From assembly GCF_013267355.1 (NCBI RefSeq), contig NZ_CP053985.1, forward strand, positions 4,960,001 through 5,024,000: a stretch of DNA of 64,000 bases, given 5' to 3'. Numbering within the stretch: position 1 is the stretch's first letter; each line of letters opens with the position of its first letter. A program made the translations under genes and the position numbers. Positions 9,025 through 16,414 of the stretch are shown piece after piece. Under the pieces are notes generated by a model. That model was not told the origin of the DNA. It made no database searches and was given only the letters and a program-made list of their open reading frames with translations. The DNA comes from Achromobacter pestifer (GTDB taxonomy: Bacteria > Pseudomonadota > Gammaproteobacteria > Burkholderiales > Burkholderiaceae_B).

Positions 9025-9040
9025 CCGGCGGCGCCGCCCA

Positions 9041-9068
9041 ATAGAAAACGCCCGTCGCAACGGGCGTT
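9041..9068 (-). terminator. Rho-independent terminator of the tpsB-like gene
   Basis: 9-bp stem AACGCCCGT/ACGGGCGTT (9047-9055 with 9060-9068), 4-base loop; read on the minus strand it is followed by TTTTCTATT. Located 32 bases after the stop of the gene at 9101-10861. Confidence 0.72.
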
Positions 9069-9100
9069 GATCTGGCTGTCGGCCGCGTCGTCCAGGGCTG

Positions 9101-10861
9101 CTAGAACGCGTCGTAGAACAGGGAGTAATTGGCGTTGAAGCGCACGTTTCTGTCATCGTTGACCGTGGCCGATCCCACCGGCTTGGCGACGTTGAAATCG
9201 AACAGATAGTACTTGTCGTCGGTAAAGCGCAGGCCCAGGGCAACCGATGACAGGTGCCGCTGATTCAGGGTCTGCAGATCCTTGTTGTTGTACCAAGTGC
9301 GTGCGTAGTCGACCAGGGCGTAGGGCTGCACGCTGGACAGGTATTCCCAGCCCACGCCGAAGCGGCGATTGATCTCCGCCGACACGCCCACGCCCTTGTC
9401 GCCGCTTTGCTCGCCCTGCGGATAGCCCATGGCGTAGCGCCAGCTGCCGTACGAGATCTGTTCGGACGAAGGCAGGATATTGCTGGAGTATTGCGCCGCG
9501 CCGGAGAAAACCAGGCCGATCTGGGCGGGCAGCACGAAGGTCTGCCTGGCGTTGAGGTTGTAGCGGGTGAAATCCAGGTCCAGCAGCGGGGTGGCGGAAT
9601 AGCCGTAGTTGGTCGAGATGTCTTTTTTCGCGCCCGCGGCGTCAAAACCCTTGGCCACGCTCAGAGTGACGTCCGTGGCCTTGGTCTCGGACACCTGGAT
9701 GTAGCGCATCTCGGCGGTCGCCGCGCGCACCTGCGCATCCTGTTGCAGCCATCGGTCGGTGTTGCGGGCCTCGTACCGGTCCTTGGAATTGGCCGCGTAG
9801 ACGCCCAGGGTTCCGGTCAGCGAGCGGGTGTTGTTCAACAGGAACGGATAGCTCACGCCGATGCCGATGCGGTCGTTCTTCACGCGCCGCTCGAAGCCCA
9901 GCATTTCGATCGCGTCGTCCTGGGGCCGCGCATCGTAGTGATAGCCGTCGATCTTCAGCGCCAAGCCATCGGCGCCAAGCGGCACGCGGATTTCCCCCGA
10001 CACATACTTCACGTCATCGGTATTGAAGGGCACCGAGGCGGTCAGTTTCACTTGCTCGCCCAAGGGCGTCAGGCTGTTGGTCGCCAGGTTCACCACGGGC
10101 TGCATGCCGGTGCCCAGGTCCGCGATGCCTCCCGTCAGGCTGACGGGTTGGCGGCTGGCTGCCAGCACCAGTTCGGTCGCGCCGTCGGCGCGGCGGGGCA
10201 GGTCCAGGCTGGGCGTGAACTTGACGCCTGGCACCGTGCGCATCAGGTTCAGCTGGCGTTCCAGTGTGGCCTGCTTGAGCGGCCTTTCCTCCTGCATGGG
10301 CGCGGCCAGCGCCTCAAGCCTGCCTTGCGCATTGCCGAGATCGCCTTCGATCCGCACGCGGGCGATGTAGCCCTCGACCACCGTCACCACTACCAGGCCG
10401 TTGGCGAAGGTCTGGTTCTGCACCAGCGCGAAGGAAAGCGGAAAGCCCTTGTCGCGGTAAAGCTGCGTGATCTTGTCGACCTCCTGGACCAGTTGGCCCA
10501 GGCTGATCTCCTTGCCCGCAAGCGGGCTCAGCATTCCCGATACTTCCTCGAACGGAATCGCGCGCACGCCGCTGACGTCGAAGTTGCGCGGCACGATGCG
10601 TTGCGCCAGCCTGGCCTGCAAGGCCAGTTGCTCCGGCGTGGCGGTCTGGACGTAGGGCGGGGGTTGCGTCGCGGACGGAGGGCGCTCCAGCCGCGGCATG
10701 GCATCCACCGGGTTGCCGCGCAATGGGCCTTCCGCCCGGGATTGAGGACCGGTTGCCGCCAGGCACAAGAGGGCGAGGTAAAGCGGACCCGCCGGGAACG
10801 TCCATCTCTTGCCTTTTTCGTCTCTCATTTCCGCTGGCGCTTCTGTACGGATGGCCGACAT
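9101..10861 (-). CDS. ShlB/FhaC/HecB-family TpsB outer-membrane transporter
   Basis: 586-aa two-partner-secretion pore protein. After a signal peptide ending near SRA come a POTRA domain (about residues 90-165: FDVSGVRAIPFEEV..., VVVTVVEGYIARV) and a C-terminal beta-barrel (about 215-586) ending in Phe. The L6-loop region reads RYAMGYPQGEQSGDKG, where FhaC-type proteins usually have VRGY/F before GE.SGD. Translation may start at 10861 or at the internal ATG at 10828, which gives a compact signal peptide; neither has a clear ribosome site. No TpsA exoprotein gene is adjacent; the neighbour is the repeat lipoprotein in the same direction. Substrate unknown. Confidence 0.85.
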   Translation of the reverse strand: MSAIRTEAPAEMRDEKGKRWTFPAGPLYLALLCLAATGPQSRAEGPLRGNPVDAMPRLERPPSATQPPPYVQTATPEQLALQARLAQRIVPRNFDVSGVRAIPFEEVSGMLSPLAGKEISLGQLVQEVDKITQLYRDKGFPLSFALVQNQTFANGLVVVTVVEGYIARVRIEGDLGNAQGRLEALAAPMQEERPLKQATLERQLNLMRTVPGVKFTPSLDLPRRADGATELVLAASRQPVSLTGGIADLGTGMQPVVNLATNSLTPLGEQVKLTASVPFNTDDVKYVSGEIRVPLGADGLALKIDGYHYDARPQDDAIEMLGFERRVKNDRIGIGVSYPFLLNNTRSLTGTLGVYAANSKDRYEARNTDRWLQQDAQVRAATAEMRYIQVSETKATDVTLSVAKGFDAAGAKKDISTNYGYSATPLLDLDFTRYNLNARQTFVLPAQIGLVFSGAAQYSSNILPSSEQISYGSWRYAMGYPQGEQSGDKGVGVSAEINRRFGVGWEYLSSVQPYALVDYARTWYNNKDLQTLNQRHLSSVALGLRFTDDKYYLFDFNVAKPVGSATVNDDRNVRFNANYSLFYDAF

Positions 10862-11013
10862 CGATCGAGTATCGGATGGAAAAGGGGTGCAACAGTGTTA
10901 AGAAAAAGTTGCATTTAAGGGTGCGTGTATGGTGCCATTATTTCCTGCTGGATGACAATTAATTTCAAATTCCGCCAGGATGAGGCCGGGGGATTTACAT
11001 TATTTCGGAATAT

Positions 11014-11030
11014 TTTTCCACTGTGGAAAA
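11014..11030. promoter_or_regulatory. TTTTCCA-CTG-TGGAAAA dyad
   Basis: 17-bp hyphenated palindrome with 7-base arms in the AT-rich region, about 153-169 bases upstream of the tpsB-like start at 10861. It resembles the TTTTCC/GGAAAA dyad upstream of the repeat lipoprotein. Confidence 0.45.
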
Positions 11031-11074
11031 TGTTCTCCGCCAAAGATAAGCGCGGTTCAGAGGTTTTTATTAAT

Positions 11075-11086
11075 GTTTTCGAAAAC
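11075..11086. promoter_or_regulatory. 12-bp perfect palindrome
   Basis: Arms GTTTTC and GAAAAC joined directly, in the AT-rich divergent intergenic region. Candidate operator with no further support. Confidence 0.25.
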
Positions 11087-11308
11087 TTAGCAGTGTTCGT
11101 TACACATCTCATGTCGCAATATCGCGAAATTCAGTGAAAACCCTGATGTGTATGATTTGGCAATATATAAACTAAAGATACGTATCAAAAATACGCAAAA
11201 TGTGTGGACCCGCCTGGAGGCAAAGATGGCTGGGGATTACTGCAAGAAGCACTGCAACTGCCTGCCGGCCGCGCGTTGGCGCTGCCGCTTGCCACACGGG
11301 GAGCGTTC

Positions 11309-12139
11309 ATGAGCCCGGGAGACGTCGTTCCGCTCTCCTTCAACGGCGGCCTGGTGGCGCTGTCGTTCCTGATTGCGGCGTTGGGTTCATACGTGGCCCT
11401 GCTGGCCGCCGCAGGTATCCGCGCGGAAACCCAGGACGGCGAAATCCGCATCGGCTATATCGTCATCGGCGCCGTGGCGATGGGCGGCGTGGGTATCTGG
11501 AGCATGCATTTCATCGGCATGCTGGCGCAGAACCTGCCTTTTGAAGTCGGTTATCAGGTTGGCCTGACGATACTCAGCTTCGTGGTTGCCGCAGGGTTTT
11601 CCGGCTGGGCGTTCTGGTATGTCGGGCGGGACCGTTTCACTTTTCTTCGCTGCCTGGTCGGCGGCTGCGCTGCGGGGTTCGGCGTGGCTTCCATGCATTA
11701 TGTGGGCATGAGCGCCGCGCGCATGCCGGCGGTATTGCTCTGGAATCTGCCGCTGGTGGTTTTGTCGGTACTGATCGCCGTCGTCGCGGCTACCGCCGCG
11801 CTGTGGCTTGCCTTCAATACCCAGAACGAACGCCAGCGCATTGGCGCGGCCATTTTGATGGCCGTCGCCGTCTGCGGCATGCACTACACCGGCGCGGCCG
11901 CGGGCGCGGTCATCTGCGCGGCCCCTAACGACGCCATTGGACTGCATGTCGGCGGCGCCATGCTGCCGTATATCGCTTTTGCGCTGTCGATCGTCACCTT
12001 GCTGGTCATGCGCTGGCATTTGCAGCGCGCCTCCAAACGCTTTCGCGCGCGCACGGCGCAGCGCATCGACTCGATCATTGAATCGGCCCCTGGCGTGGTT
12101 ACGGACAGATTTCCCGGCGCCACGCCGGGGCCGGGTTAG
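11309..12139 (+). CDS. MHYT-domain integral membrane sensor
   Basis: 276-aa multi-spanning membrane protein with three copies of the MHYT signature: SMHFIGM, SMHYVGM and GMHYTGA, spaced about 60 residues apart. In this family the Met and His residues are proposed to bind copper and sense a gas such as O2, CO or NO. Unlike many relatives it carries no GGDEF, EAL or kinase domain; the C-terminus is a short basic tail. The ATG at 11309 is preferred over an upstream frame start because GGGGAG lies about 6 bases ahead and the next residues enter the first helix. It sits just upstream of the tad locus; a link is unproven. Confidence 0.83.
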   Translation: MSPGDVVPLSFNGGLVALSFLIAALGSYVALLAAAGIRAETQDGEIRIGYIVIGAVAMGGVGIWSMHFIGMLAQNLPFEVGYQVGLTILSFVVAAGFSGWAFWYVGRDRFTFLRCLVGGCAAGFGVASMHYVGMSAARMPAVLLWNLPLVVLSVLIAVVAATAALWLAFNTQNERQRIGAAILMAVAVCGMHYTGAAAGAVICAAPNDAIGLHVGGAMLPYIAFALSIVTLLVMRWHLQRASKRFRARTAQRIDSIIESAPGVVTDRFPGATPGPG

Positions 12140-12261
12140 CTGGACCCTGGACGCGCGCCGCGCAAGCAAGGGCGGCGTGTGGGCGGTTCCAGGCTTTAGG
12201 GGGCTGGCTCTGCCTTTCGAGGAACGGCCCCGGTCATCAATCGAGACCCATGGAGCTCGAC

Positions 12262-12462
12262 ATGAAAGCAACACTTGCGCAGTTCTGGAATGACGAAGAT
12301 GGCATCACCGCCCTGGAGTACGGGCTGATCGCGGGAATGGTGGCGGTAGCTCTCATTGTCGCGGTGGGGGCCTTTACCGGGTCCTTGAAAGGCATGTTCG
12401 AGGAACTAGGCACCAAGCTGGACAACGCCAAGACCGGCACCAGCACCCCGCCTCCGACCTGA
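12262..12462 (+). CDS. flp: Flp family type IVb pilin
   Basis: 66-aa major pilin precursor. A short leader ending DEDG is followed by ITALEYGLIAGMVAVALIV, the Flp/Fap signature; cleavage is expected after Gly14, leaving Glu at +5 and Tyr at +6 of the mature pilin. The ATG at 12262 is chosen because GGAG lies 6 bases upstream; an ATG at 12250 is possible but lacks a site. First gene of the tad locus and substrate of the prepilin peptidase encoded next. Confidence 0.93.
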   Translation: MKATLAQFWNDEDGITALEYGLIAGMVAVALIVAVGAFTGSLKGMFEELGTKLDNAKTGTSTPPPT

Positions 12463-12484
12463 GCCGCAAGCCAGTCCGCGTCGT

Positions 12485-12508
12485 GGCGGCGGTGTGTGCC
12501 TGGCCGCC
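12485..12508 (+). other. Hairpin between flp and the prepilin peptidase gene
   Basis: GGCGGC (12485-12490) can pair with GCCGCC (12503-12508). There is no T-run. In flp loci a hairpin here can limit read-through or protect the abundant pilin mRNA, but in such GC-rich DNA chance is a real alternative. Confidence 0.3.
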
Positions 12509-12604
12509 GCGGCGCGTACCCGCAACATGGCATCACTTGATTGAAGGAGTCCGCGCCCGTCCGGCGCGCCCGTCGTCGCATCCGTTTTTTCAGAAGGTCT
12601 AGCC

Positions 12605-13126
12605 TTGTATCCAGGGGTAGTGCTGTGGTGGCTGTTGTTTGCATGCTGGATTCTGGCGCTGATCCACGCCGATCTGCGCTATCGCCGCGTCCCCAACCGG
12701 CTGATCGTCGCGGGACTCGCGGGCCAATCGCTATGGCTGCTGGCGGCCTTGCTGGCGCCCGGCTGGGCCTATCCGCCGCGATGGTCGGGATGGTTGATGG
12801 CGCTGGCCGGTTTTCTGGTTGCAGTGCCATTCCTGCCGCTGTGGCGCAGACGCCTCATGGGAGCAGGGGATATCAAGGCCATCGCCGTGCTCGGGCTGCT
12901 GCTGGGTTTCGCGCCGCTGTTGGTGACGCTGGCGCTGGCCAGCGTGCTGGCCGGCCTGCATGGCCTGTTGTACCTGGCGGTGTCGCGGGTCTGGGCGCTG
13001 AGCAACCGGGCGCGTCAGATTCCCTATGCCGCGTATCTGGGCCTTGCCGCCTGCAGCGCGGTTCTTATTCCGTGGAGTTCGCCCTGGTATTCGTGGTGTT
13101 CTTCCTGGTGTTTTACGGGATCCTGA
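12605..13126 (+). CDS. tadV: Type IV prepilin peptidase (TadV/CpaA family)
   Basis: Small A24 aspartyl prepilin peptidase of 173 aa that cleaves Flp and TadE-type prepilins at the inner membrane. The two catalytic aspartates are visible: Asp23 (ADLRYRRVPNRL) and Asp89 in the GAGDIK motif. It probably starts at TTG (12605), with AGAAGGT about 6 bases upstream. The last 25 codons (from about 13045) are unlike the family and overlap the tadE coding sequence in another frame, so the C-terminus may be altered by a fusion with the downstream gene. Confidence 0.85.
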   Translation: MYPGVVLWWLLFACWILALIHADLRYRRVPNRLIVAGLAGQSLWLLAALLAPGWAYPPRWSGWLMALAGFLVAVPFLPLWRRRLMGAGDIKAIAVLGLLLGFAPLLVTLALASVLAGLHGLLYLAVSRVWALSNRARQIPYAAYLGLAACSAVLIPWSSPWYSWCSSWCFTGS

Positions 13127-13533
13127 CGTACTCGCTGGTGGTCGCTGCCCAGCATTCCGTGACGCTGGCCGCGCAGGACGGCGCGCGCAAGGTCCTGCAG
13201 TGGCAGGCCGGCGCCGCGTCGTTGACCGCAAGGGCCGAGGCCGGACGCGATTCGGCGCTGTATCAGGCGGAATGGATCAGCGCCATGTCCGCGGCGCCGG
13301 TGCAGGTGGCGGTCTGCGGCAGCGCGGGTGCGTTGAGCAGCGCCGCCGGCGGCGCCTGCAGCGGTTTGCCGCTGGCGCAGGACCAGATTGAGGTTTACGT
13401 GTCCTATGCGTATGGCGCCCATCCGCTCATCCCGTCCGTGCCGCTCTTGCAGGCGGCGCTGATGCCGGCCTCCAGCGTACTGAGCGCGCGCGCCACGGTG
13501 CATCTGGGCAATGCCCTGGGCGGGGGAGGCTGA
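13051..13533 (+). CDS. tadE: TadE-like pseudopilin, start codon unclear
   Basis: The frame LQRGSYSVEFALVFVVFF... is a classic TadE N-terminus: basic leader, prepilin site, Glu at +5, hydrophobic helix. About 160 aa in total, with a periplasmic remainder. No ATG, GTG or TTG lies in frame between 12842 and the leader; the nearest candidates are a CTG at 13051 and a GTG at 13072 inside the SVEF motif. The beginning overlaps the end of tadV in a different frame. Either a rare start, translational coupling or a small deletion/sequence error at the junction explains this. The coordinates use the CTG as a placeholder. Confidence 0.7.
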   Translation: MQRGSYSVEFALVFVVFFLVFYGILTYSLVVAAQHSVTLAAQDGARKVLQWQAGAASLTARAEAGRDSALYQAEWISAMSAAPVQVAVCGSAGALSSAAGGACSGLPLAQDQIEVYVSYAYGAHPLIPSVPLLQAALMPASSVLSARATVHLGNALGGGG

Positions 13534-13534
13534 G

Positions 13535-14026
13535 ATGCGCGCCTATCCGCAACGCCCTGTGGGCAAGACGCCACGCCAGCGTCAGCGCGGCATCGCGGCC
13601 CTGGAGTTCTCGCTGACGCTCACCCTGCTGCTGCTTTTCATCTGCGGCGTGGTCGGGTTCGGCGCGCTGTTCTGGATGCAGCAACAGTTGGCCGCCGCCG
13701 CGGCCGACGGCGCGCGCGCCGCGGTCCATGCCCGCTTCAACGGCCAGGCCGACGTGCCGGCGGCGGCCTGCCTGGCGGCGATGGGTAGCTTTTCCGCCGG
13801 TTCGGCGGTGCTGTGCAGCACGACGCGGGCGCCTTGCGCCTGGACCGGGGCGGGCGGCAGGCAAGCGGATTGCGCCACCGTCGCCATGACCTACAACACC
13901 CAGTCCTGGCCGCTGCTGGAGACCGTGCGCGGGCTGATCACCGCCTTGCCGGGCACGAACCGGAACTGGGTGCCGAGCCGGTTGCGTTCGCAGGCCGTCG
14001 TGCAGATATCGCAGGGGACACCATGA
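13535..14026 (+). CDS. Second TadE/TadG-like pseudopilin
   Basis: 163-aa protein with leader RQRQRGIAALEFSLTLTLLLLF, matching the TadE prepilin-like signature (Gly, then Glu at +5 and a hydrophobic helix), and a periplasmic domain with several Cys. The ATG at 13535 has GGGGGAGG about 5 bases upstream; a longer frame from 13511 would overlap tadE. Its stop overlaps the start of cpaB. Minor pseudopilin of the Flp pilus apparatus. Confidence 0.83.
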   Translation: MRAYPQRPVGKTPRQRQRGIAALEFSLTLTLLLLFICGVVGFGALFWMQQQLAAAAADGARAAVHARFNGQADVPAAACLAAMGSFSAGSAVLCSTTRAPCAWTGAGGRQADCATVAMTYNTQSWPLLETVRGLITALPGTNRNWVPSRLRSQAVVQISQGTP

Positions 14027-14982
14027 GCAGTCTGAGCAAGATCGTTGCGGGTATGTTGCTGGTGGCGGGCCTGGCGTTGGCCTTCGTGGCGTGGCGGTTG
14101 GCCTCGGCGCCCGCCAGCCCCCCGGCCAGCGTGGCGCCCGCGCCTGTCGAGGCGGCGCCCGCGGAGCCGGTCAAGCTCCATCCGGTGGTGGTGGCCCGCG
14201 AGCCGATACCGGCGGGCTCGCGCATCGACAGCGCAAGAATGCTGACGGTGGCGCAATGGCAGGTGGCGCTGTCCGGCGGCTTTGCCGACATCGCGCCGCT
14301 GGAAGGCGCAGTGGCGAAGGTCGACATCGCCGCGGGCGATCCGATCGTGCCCAGCCTGTTGACGCAAGGGCTGGCGCGCCAGCTCAAGCCGGGCGAGCGC
14401 GCCGTTGCCATTTCGGTGGACGAAGTGATCGGCGGCGGCAACCGCATCGTTCCTGGCGACATGGTGGACGTGTTCTTCATGATCGAAAAAAGCGCGGAAG
14501 TGGCGGTGGGCCAGGCCCGCCTGCTGCAGTCCCAGGTGCGCGTGCTGGCTTACGGCCGGGCCTCGGTGGAAGGGCCGGATGAAAAGTCGGCCTTGCAGCA
14601 GGGCGGCCCGGGCCAGCCAGCGCGTACCGCGGTGCTGGCCGTGCCGGTCGATCGCGTCAATGAACTGATGCTGGCCAGCCGCGCAGGCCGCCTGCAGCTG
14701 GCGCTGCGCCCGGTGGGCGACGACAGCATGCCGGACGCGCAGCTGTTCGCGCAGCGCGGCACGGTATTGCCGGTCCGCGCCGATCTGACGCCCGCGCAGC
14801 GCGAGTCGCTGCTGTCGGGCTCCAACCGCGCCTATGCCGGCGAGAGTCTGGTGCAACTGGACGGCACGACGGCCGCGGCGCTGGCGCCTGCCGCCCGCGC
14901 CGCCAGCCGGCAGCAGGGCGCCGGCGGCGGCCGGACAGTGGAAATCATCCGAGGAGAAAAATCCGAGCGCGTGCGCTATTGA
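14023..14982 (+). CDS. cpaB: Flp pilus assembly protein CpaB/RcpC
   Basis: 319-aa periplasmic protein anchored by an N-terminal hydrophobic segment (about residues 6-24). The SAF/ChapFlgA-type region (PVVVAREPIPAGSRIDSARML, about 48-115) and the central GERAVAISVDEVIGGG... PGDMVDVFF motif are diagnostic of CpaB/RcpC. It supports the secretin channel of the Flp pilus. The ATG overlaps the upstream stop (ATGA). Confidence 0.88.
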   Translation: MSSLSKIVAGMLLVAGLALAFVAWRLASAPASPPASVAPAPVEAAPAEPVKLHPVVVAREPIPAGSRIDSARMLTVAQWQVALSGGFADIAPLEGAVAKVDIAAGDPIVPSLLTQGLARQLKPGERAVAISVDEVIGGGNRIVPGDMVDVFFMIEKSAEVAVGQARLLQSQVRVLAYGRASVEGPDEKSALQQGGPGQPARTAVLAVPVDRVNELMLASRAGRLQLALRPVGDDSMPDAQLFAQRGTVLPVRADLTPAQRESLLSGSNRAYAGESLVQLDGTTAAALAPAARAASRQQGAGGGRTVEIIRGEKSERVRY

Positions 14983-15047
14983 ACGGGGCTGCGGGCGGAC
15001 CAGGCGTTGGCCGCAGCCGGACTTATTACATCATCGGGTCCAGCACT

Positions 15048-16409
15048 ATGAAGAAGCATCAGCGCACCACCATGATCTGCCTGCTGTCGGCCGCGGCAGC
15101 GATGACGCACGCAGGCCTCGGCCTGGCACAGAGCGCGGCGCCCGCGGCCGGCGCGAGTGCGCCGGCTCGCGACATCTCGATGGCGGTGAAGGGGCAGCAG
15201 ACCCTCATGCTGGAGAGCGGCGCGCCCACGCGCATCGCCATCGGCGATCCCGACGTGGCGGACGTGAAGGTATTGCCCGCCAGCGGCAAGCGCGCGGGCT
15301 CCGTGCTGCTCTATGGCAAGAAGCCCGGCACCACGCAATTGCAGGTCTGGACCGGCAACAACGCCGCGCCGCAGATCTGGAACGTCCGCGTCGGCGGCAG
15401 CGTGCAGGGCGCGCTGGCGAGCCGCGGCCTGGGCGGCGGCGCCAACGTCGACATCGCGGGCGGACAGGCCGTCGTGTCGGGCCACGCCGAATCGCAGTTG
15501 GGGCAGATCGCGTCGGCCGCCATGGCGGCGTCCGCCGTGGGCGGGGAAAAAAATGTGGTGGACATGTCCACCGCCGGCGCGGGCGGCGTGGTGCAGGTGG
15601 AGGTGAAGGTCGTGGAAGTGTCGCGTTCGGTGATGAAGGCGGCCGGCATCAGCTTCACGGCCAGCAACGGTCCCTGGAGCGGCGGCAGCTCCACCATGCC
15701 CGCCAGCCTGGGCGGTCCGTTGGCGGCGGGGTTCTCGCTGTTCTACGACTCCAACAATTTCTCGGCGCGGCTGCGCCTGCTGCAGACCAATGGCATGGCG
15801 CGCGTCCTGGCCGAGCCGACCCTGGTGGCCTTGACGGGGCAGAGCGCCAGCTTCCTGGCCGGCGGCGAGCTGCCGATTCCGCAGGCCGGCGGCCTGGGGA
15901 CGGTCAACGTGACCTTCAAGCCCTTCGGCATCGGACTGACCGTCACGCCCACCGTGCTGTCGCGCGACCGCATTTCGCTGAAGGTCGCGCCCGAGGCCAG
16001 CGAACTCGACTACACCAACGGCATCGCCATCAACACCAGCGCGGACACCAGCACCATCATTCCGGCCCTGCGTACCCGGCGCGCGGACACCACCGTCGAA
16101 CTGGGCGATGGCGAGAGCTTCGTGATCAGCGGCTTGGTGTCGCGCCAGACCAAGGCCATGGTCAACAAGGTGCCCATGCTGGGCGACCTGCCCATCATCG
16201 GGGCCTTCTTTCGCAGCGTCGACTACTCCCAGGAGGACACCGAGCTGGTCATCGTCGTGACCCCGCGCCTGGTGCGCCCCATCGCGCGCGGCGTGGCCTT
16301 GCCGCTGCCGGGAGCCAAGCAGGAGCAGACGGATACGGCGTTCAATGCTTGGGGTTATTACCTGACCGGCCCGGTGGGCGGCCAGCAAATGCCGGGCTTT
16401 TCACGGTGA
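15048..16409 (+). CDS. cpaC: Type II/IV secretion secretin (CpaC/RcpA)
   Basis: 453-aa outer-membrane secretin of the Tad system. A signal peptide (to about residue 30) is followed by an N-terminal pilus/BON-like domain that includes LMLESGAPTRIAIGDPDVADV, then the secretin core from about residue 240 (ARVLAEPTLVALTGQSASFLAGGELPIP) and the family end motif VPMLGDLPIIGAFFRS. The ATG at 15048 is used because it begins the signal peptide; the frame upstream is open only back to the cpaB end. The usual accessory RcpB gene is not present next to it. Confidence 0.92.
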   Translation: MKKHQRTTMICLLSAAAAMTHAGLGLAQSAAPAAGASAPARDISMAVKGQQTLMLESGAPTRIAIGDPDVADVKVLPASGKRAGSVLLYGKKPGTTQLQVWTGNNAAPQIWNVRVGGSVQGALASRGLGGGANVDIAGGQAVVSGHAESQLGQIASAAMAASAVGGEKNVVDMSTAGAGGVVQVEVKVVEVSRSVMKAAGISFTASNGPWSGGSSTMPASLGGPLAAGFSLFYDSNNFSARLRLLQTNGMARVLAEPTLVALTGQSASFLAGGELPIPQAGGLGTVNVTFKPFGIGLTVTPTVLSRDRISLKVAPEASELDYTNGIAINTSADTSTIIPALRTRRADTTVELGDGESFVISGLVSRQTKAMVNKVPMLGDLPIIGAFFRSVDYSQEDTELVIVVTPRLVRPIARGVALPLPGAKQEQTDTAFNAWGYYLTGPVGGQQMPGFSR

Positions 16410-16414
16410 GCGAT

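Larger units (their letters stand above)
8753..9100. other. 348-base AT-rich intergenic region with several dyads
   Basis: No gene is supported here. The stretch from about 8815 to 8960 is AT-rich against strongly GC-rich neighbours and must hold the promoter of the leftward lipoprotein gene. Dyads at 8871-8885 and 8919-8938, a palindrome cluster at 8992-9024 and the terminator of the tpsB-like gene at 9041-9068 are listed separately. Confidence 0.7.
10862..11308. other. 447-base AT-rich intergenic region between divergent genes
   Basis: From about 10890 to 11200 the base composition is far more AT-rich than the surroundings. It separates the leftward tpsB-like gene from the rightward MHYT gene and probably holds both promoters. 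A 70-codon open frame exists (10925-11137) but has no ribosome site or recognisable product. Dyads at 11014-11030 and 11075-11086 are visible. An AT-rich silencer or nucleoid-protein target is plausible. Confidence 0.6.

Noticed and set aside
10925..11137. 70-codon frame in the AT-rich intergenic region
   Set aside because: No ribosome site, no family resemblance, and it sits where promoters of two divergent genes are expected.
12180..12194. GG-N10-GC spacing upstream of flp as a sigma-54 promoter
   Set aside because: Only the GG and GC pairs match; TGGCAC and TTGC positions do not. Such spacing is frequent by chance in GC-rich DNA.
13030..13080. Programmed -1 frameshift joining tadV to tadE
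   Set aside because: The frames are related by -1, but no heptameric slippery sequence or following pseudoknot is evident; a start-codon or deletion problem is simpler.
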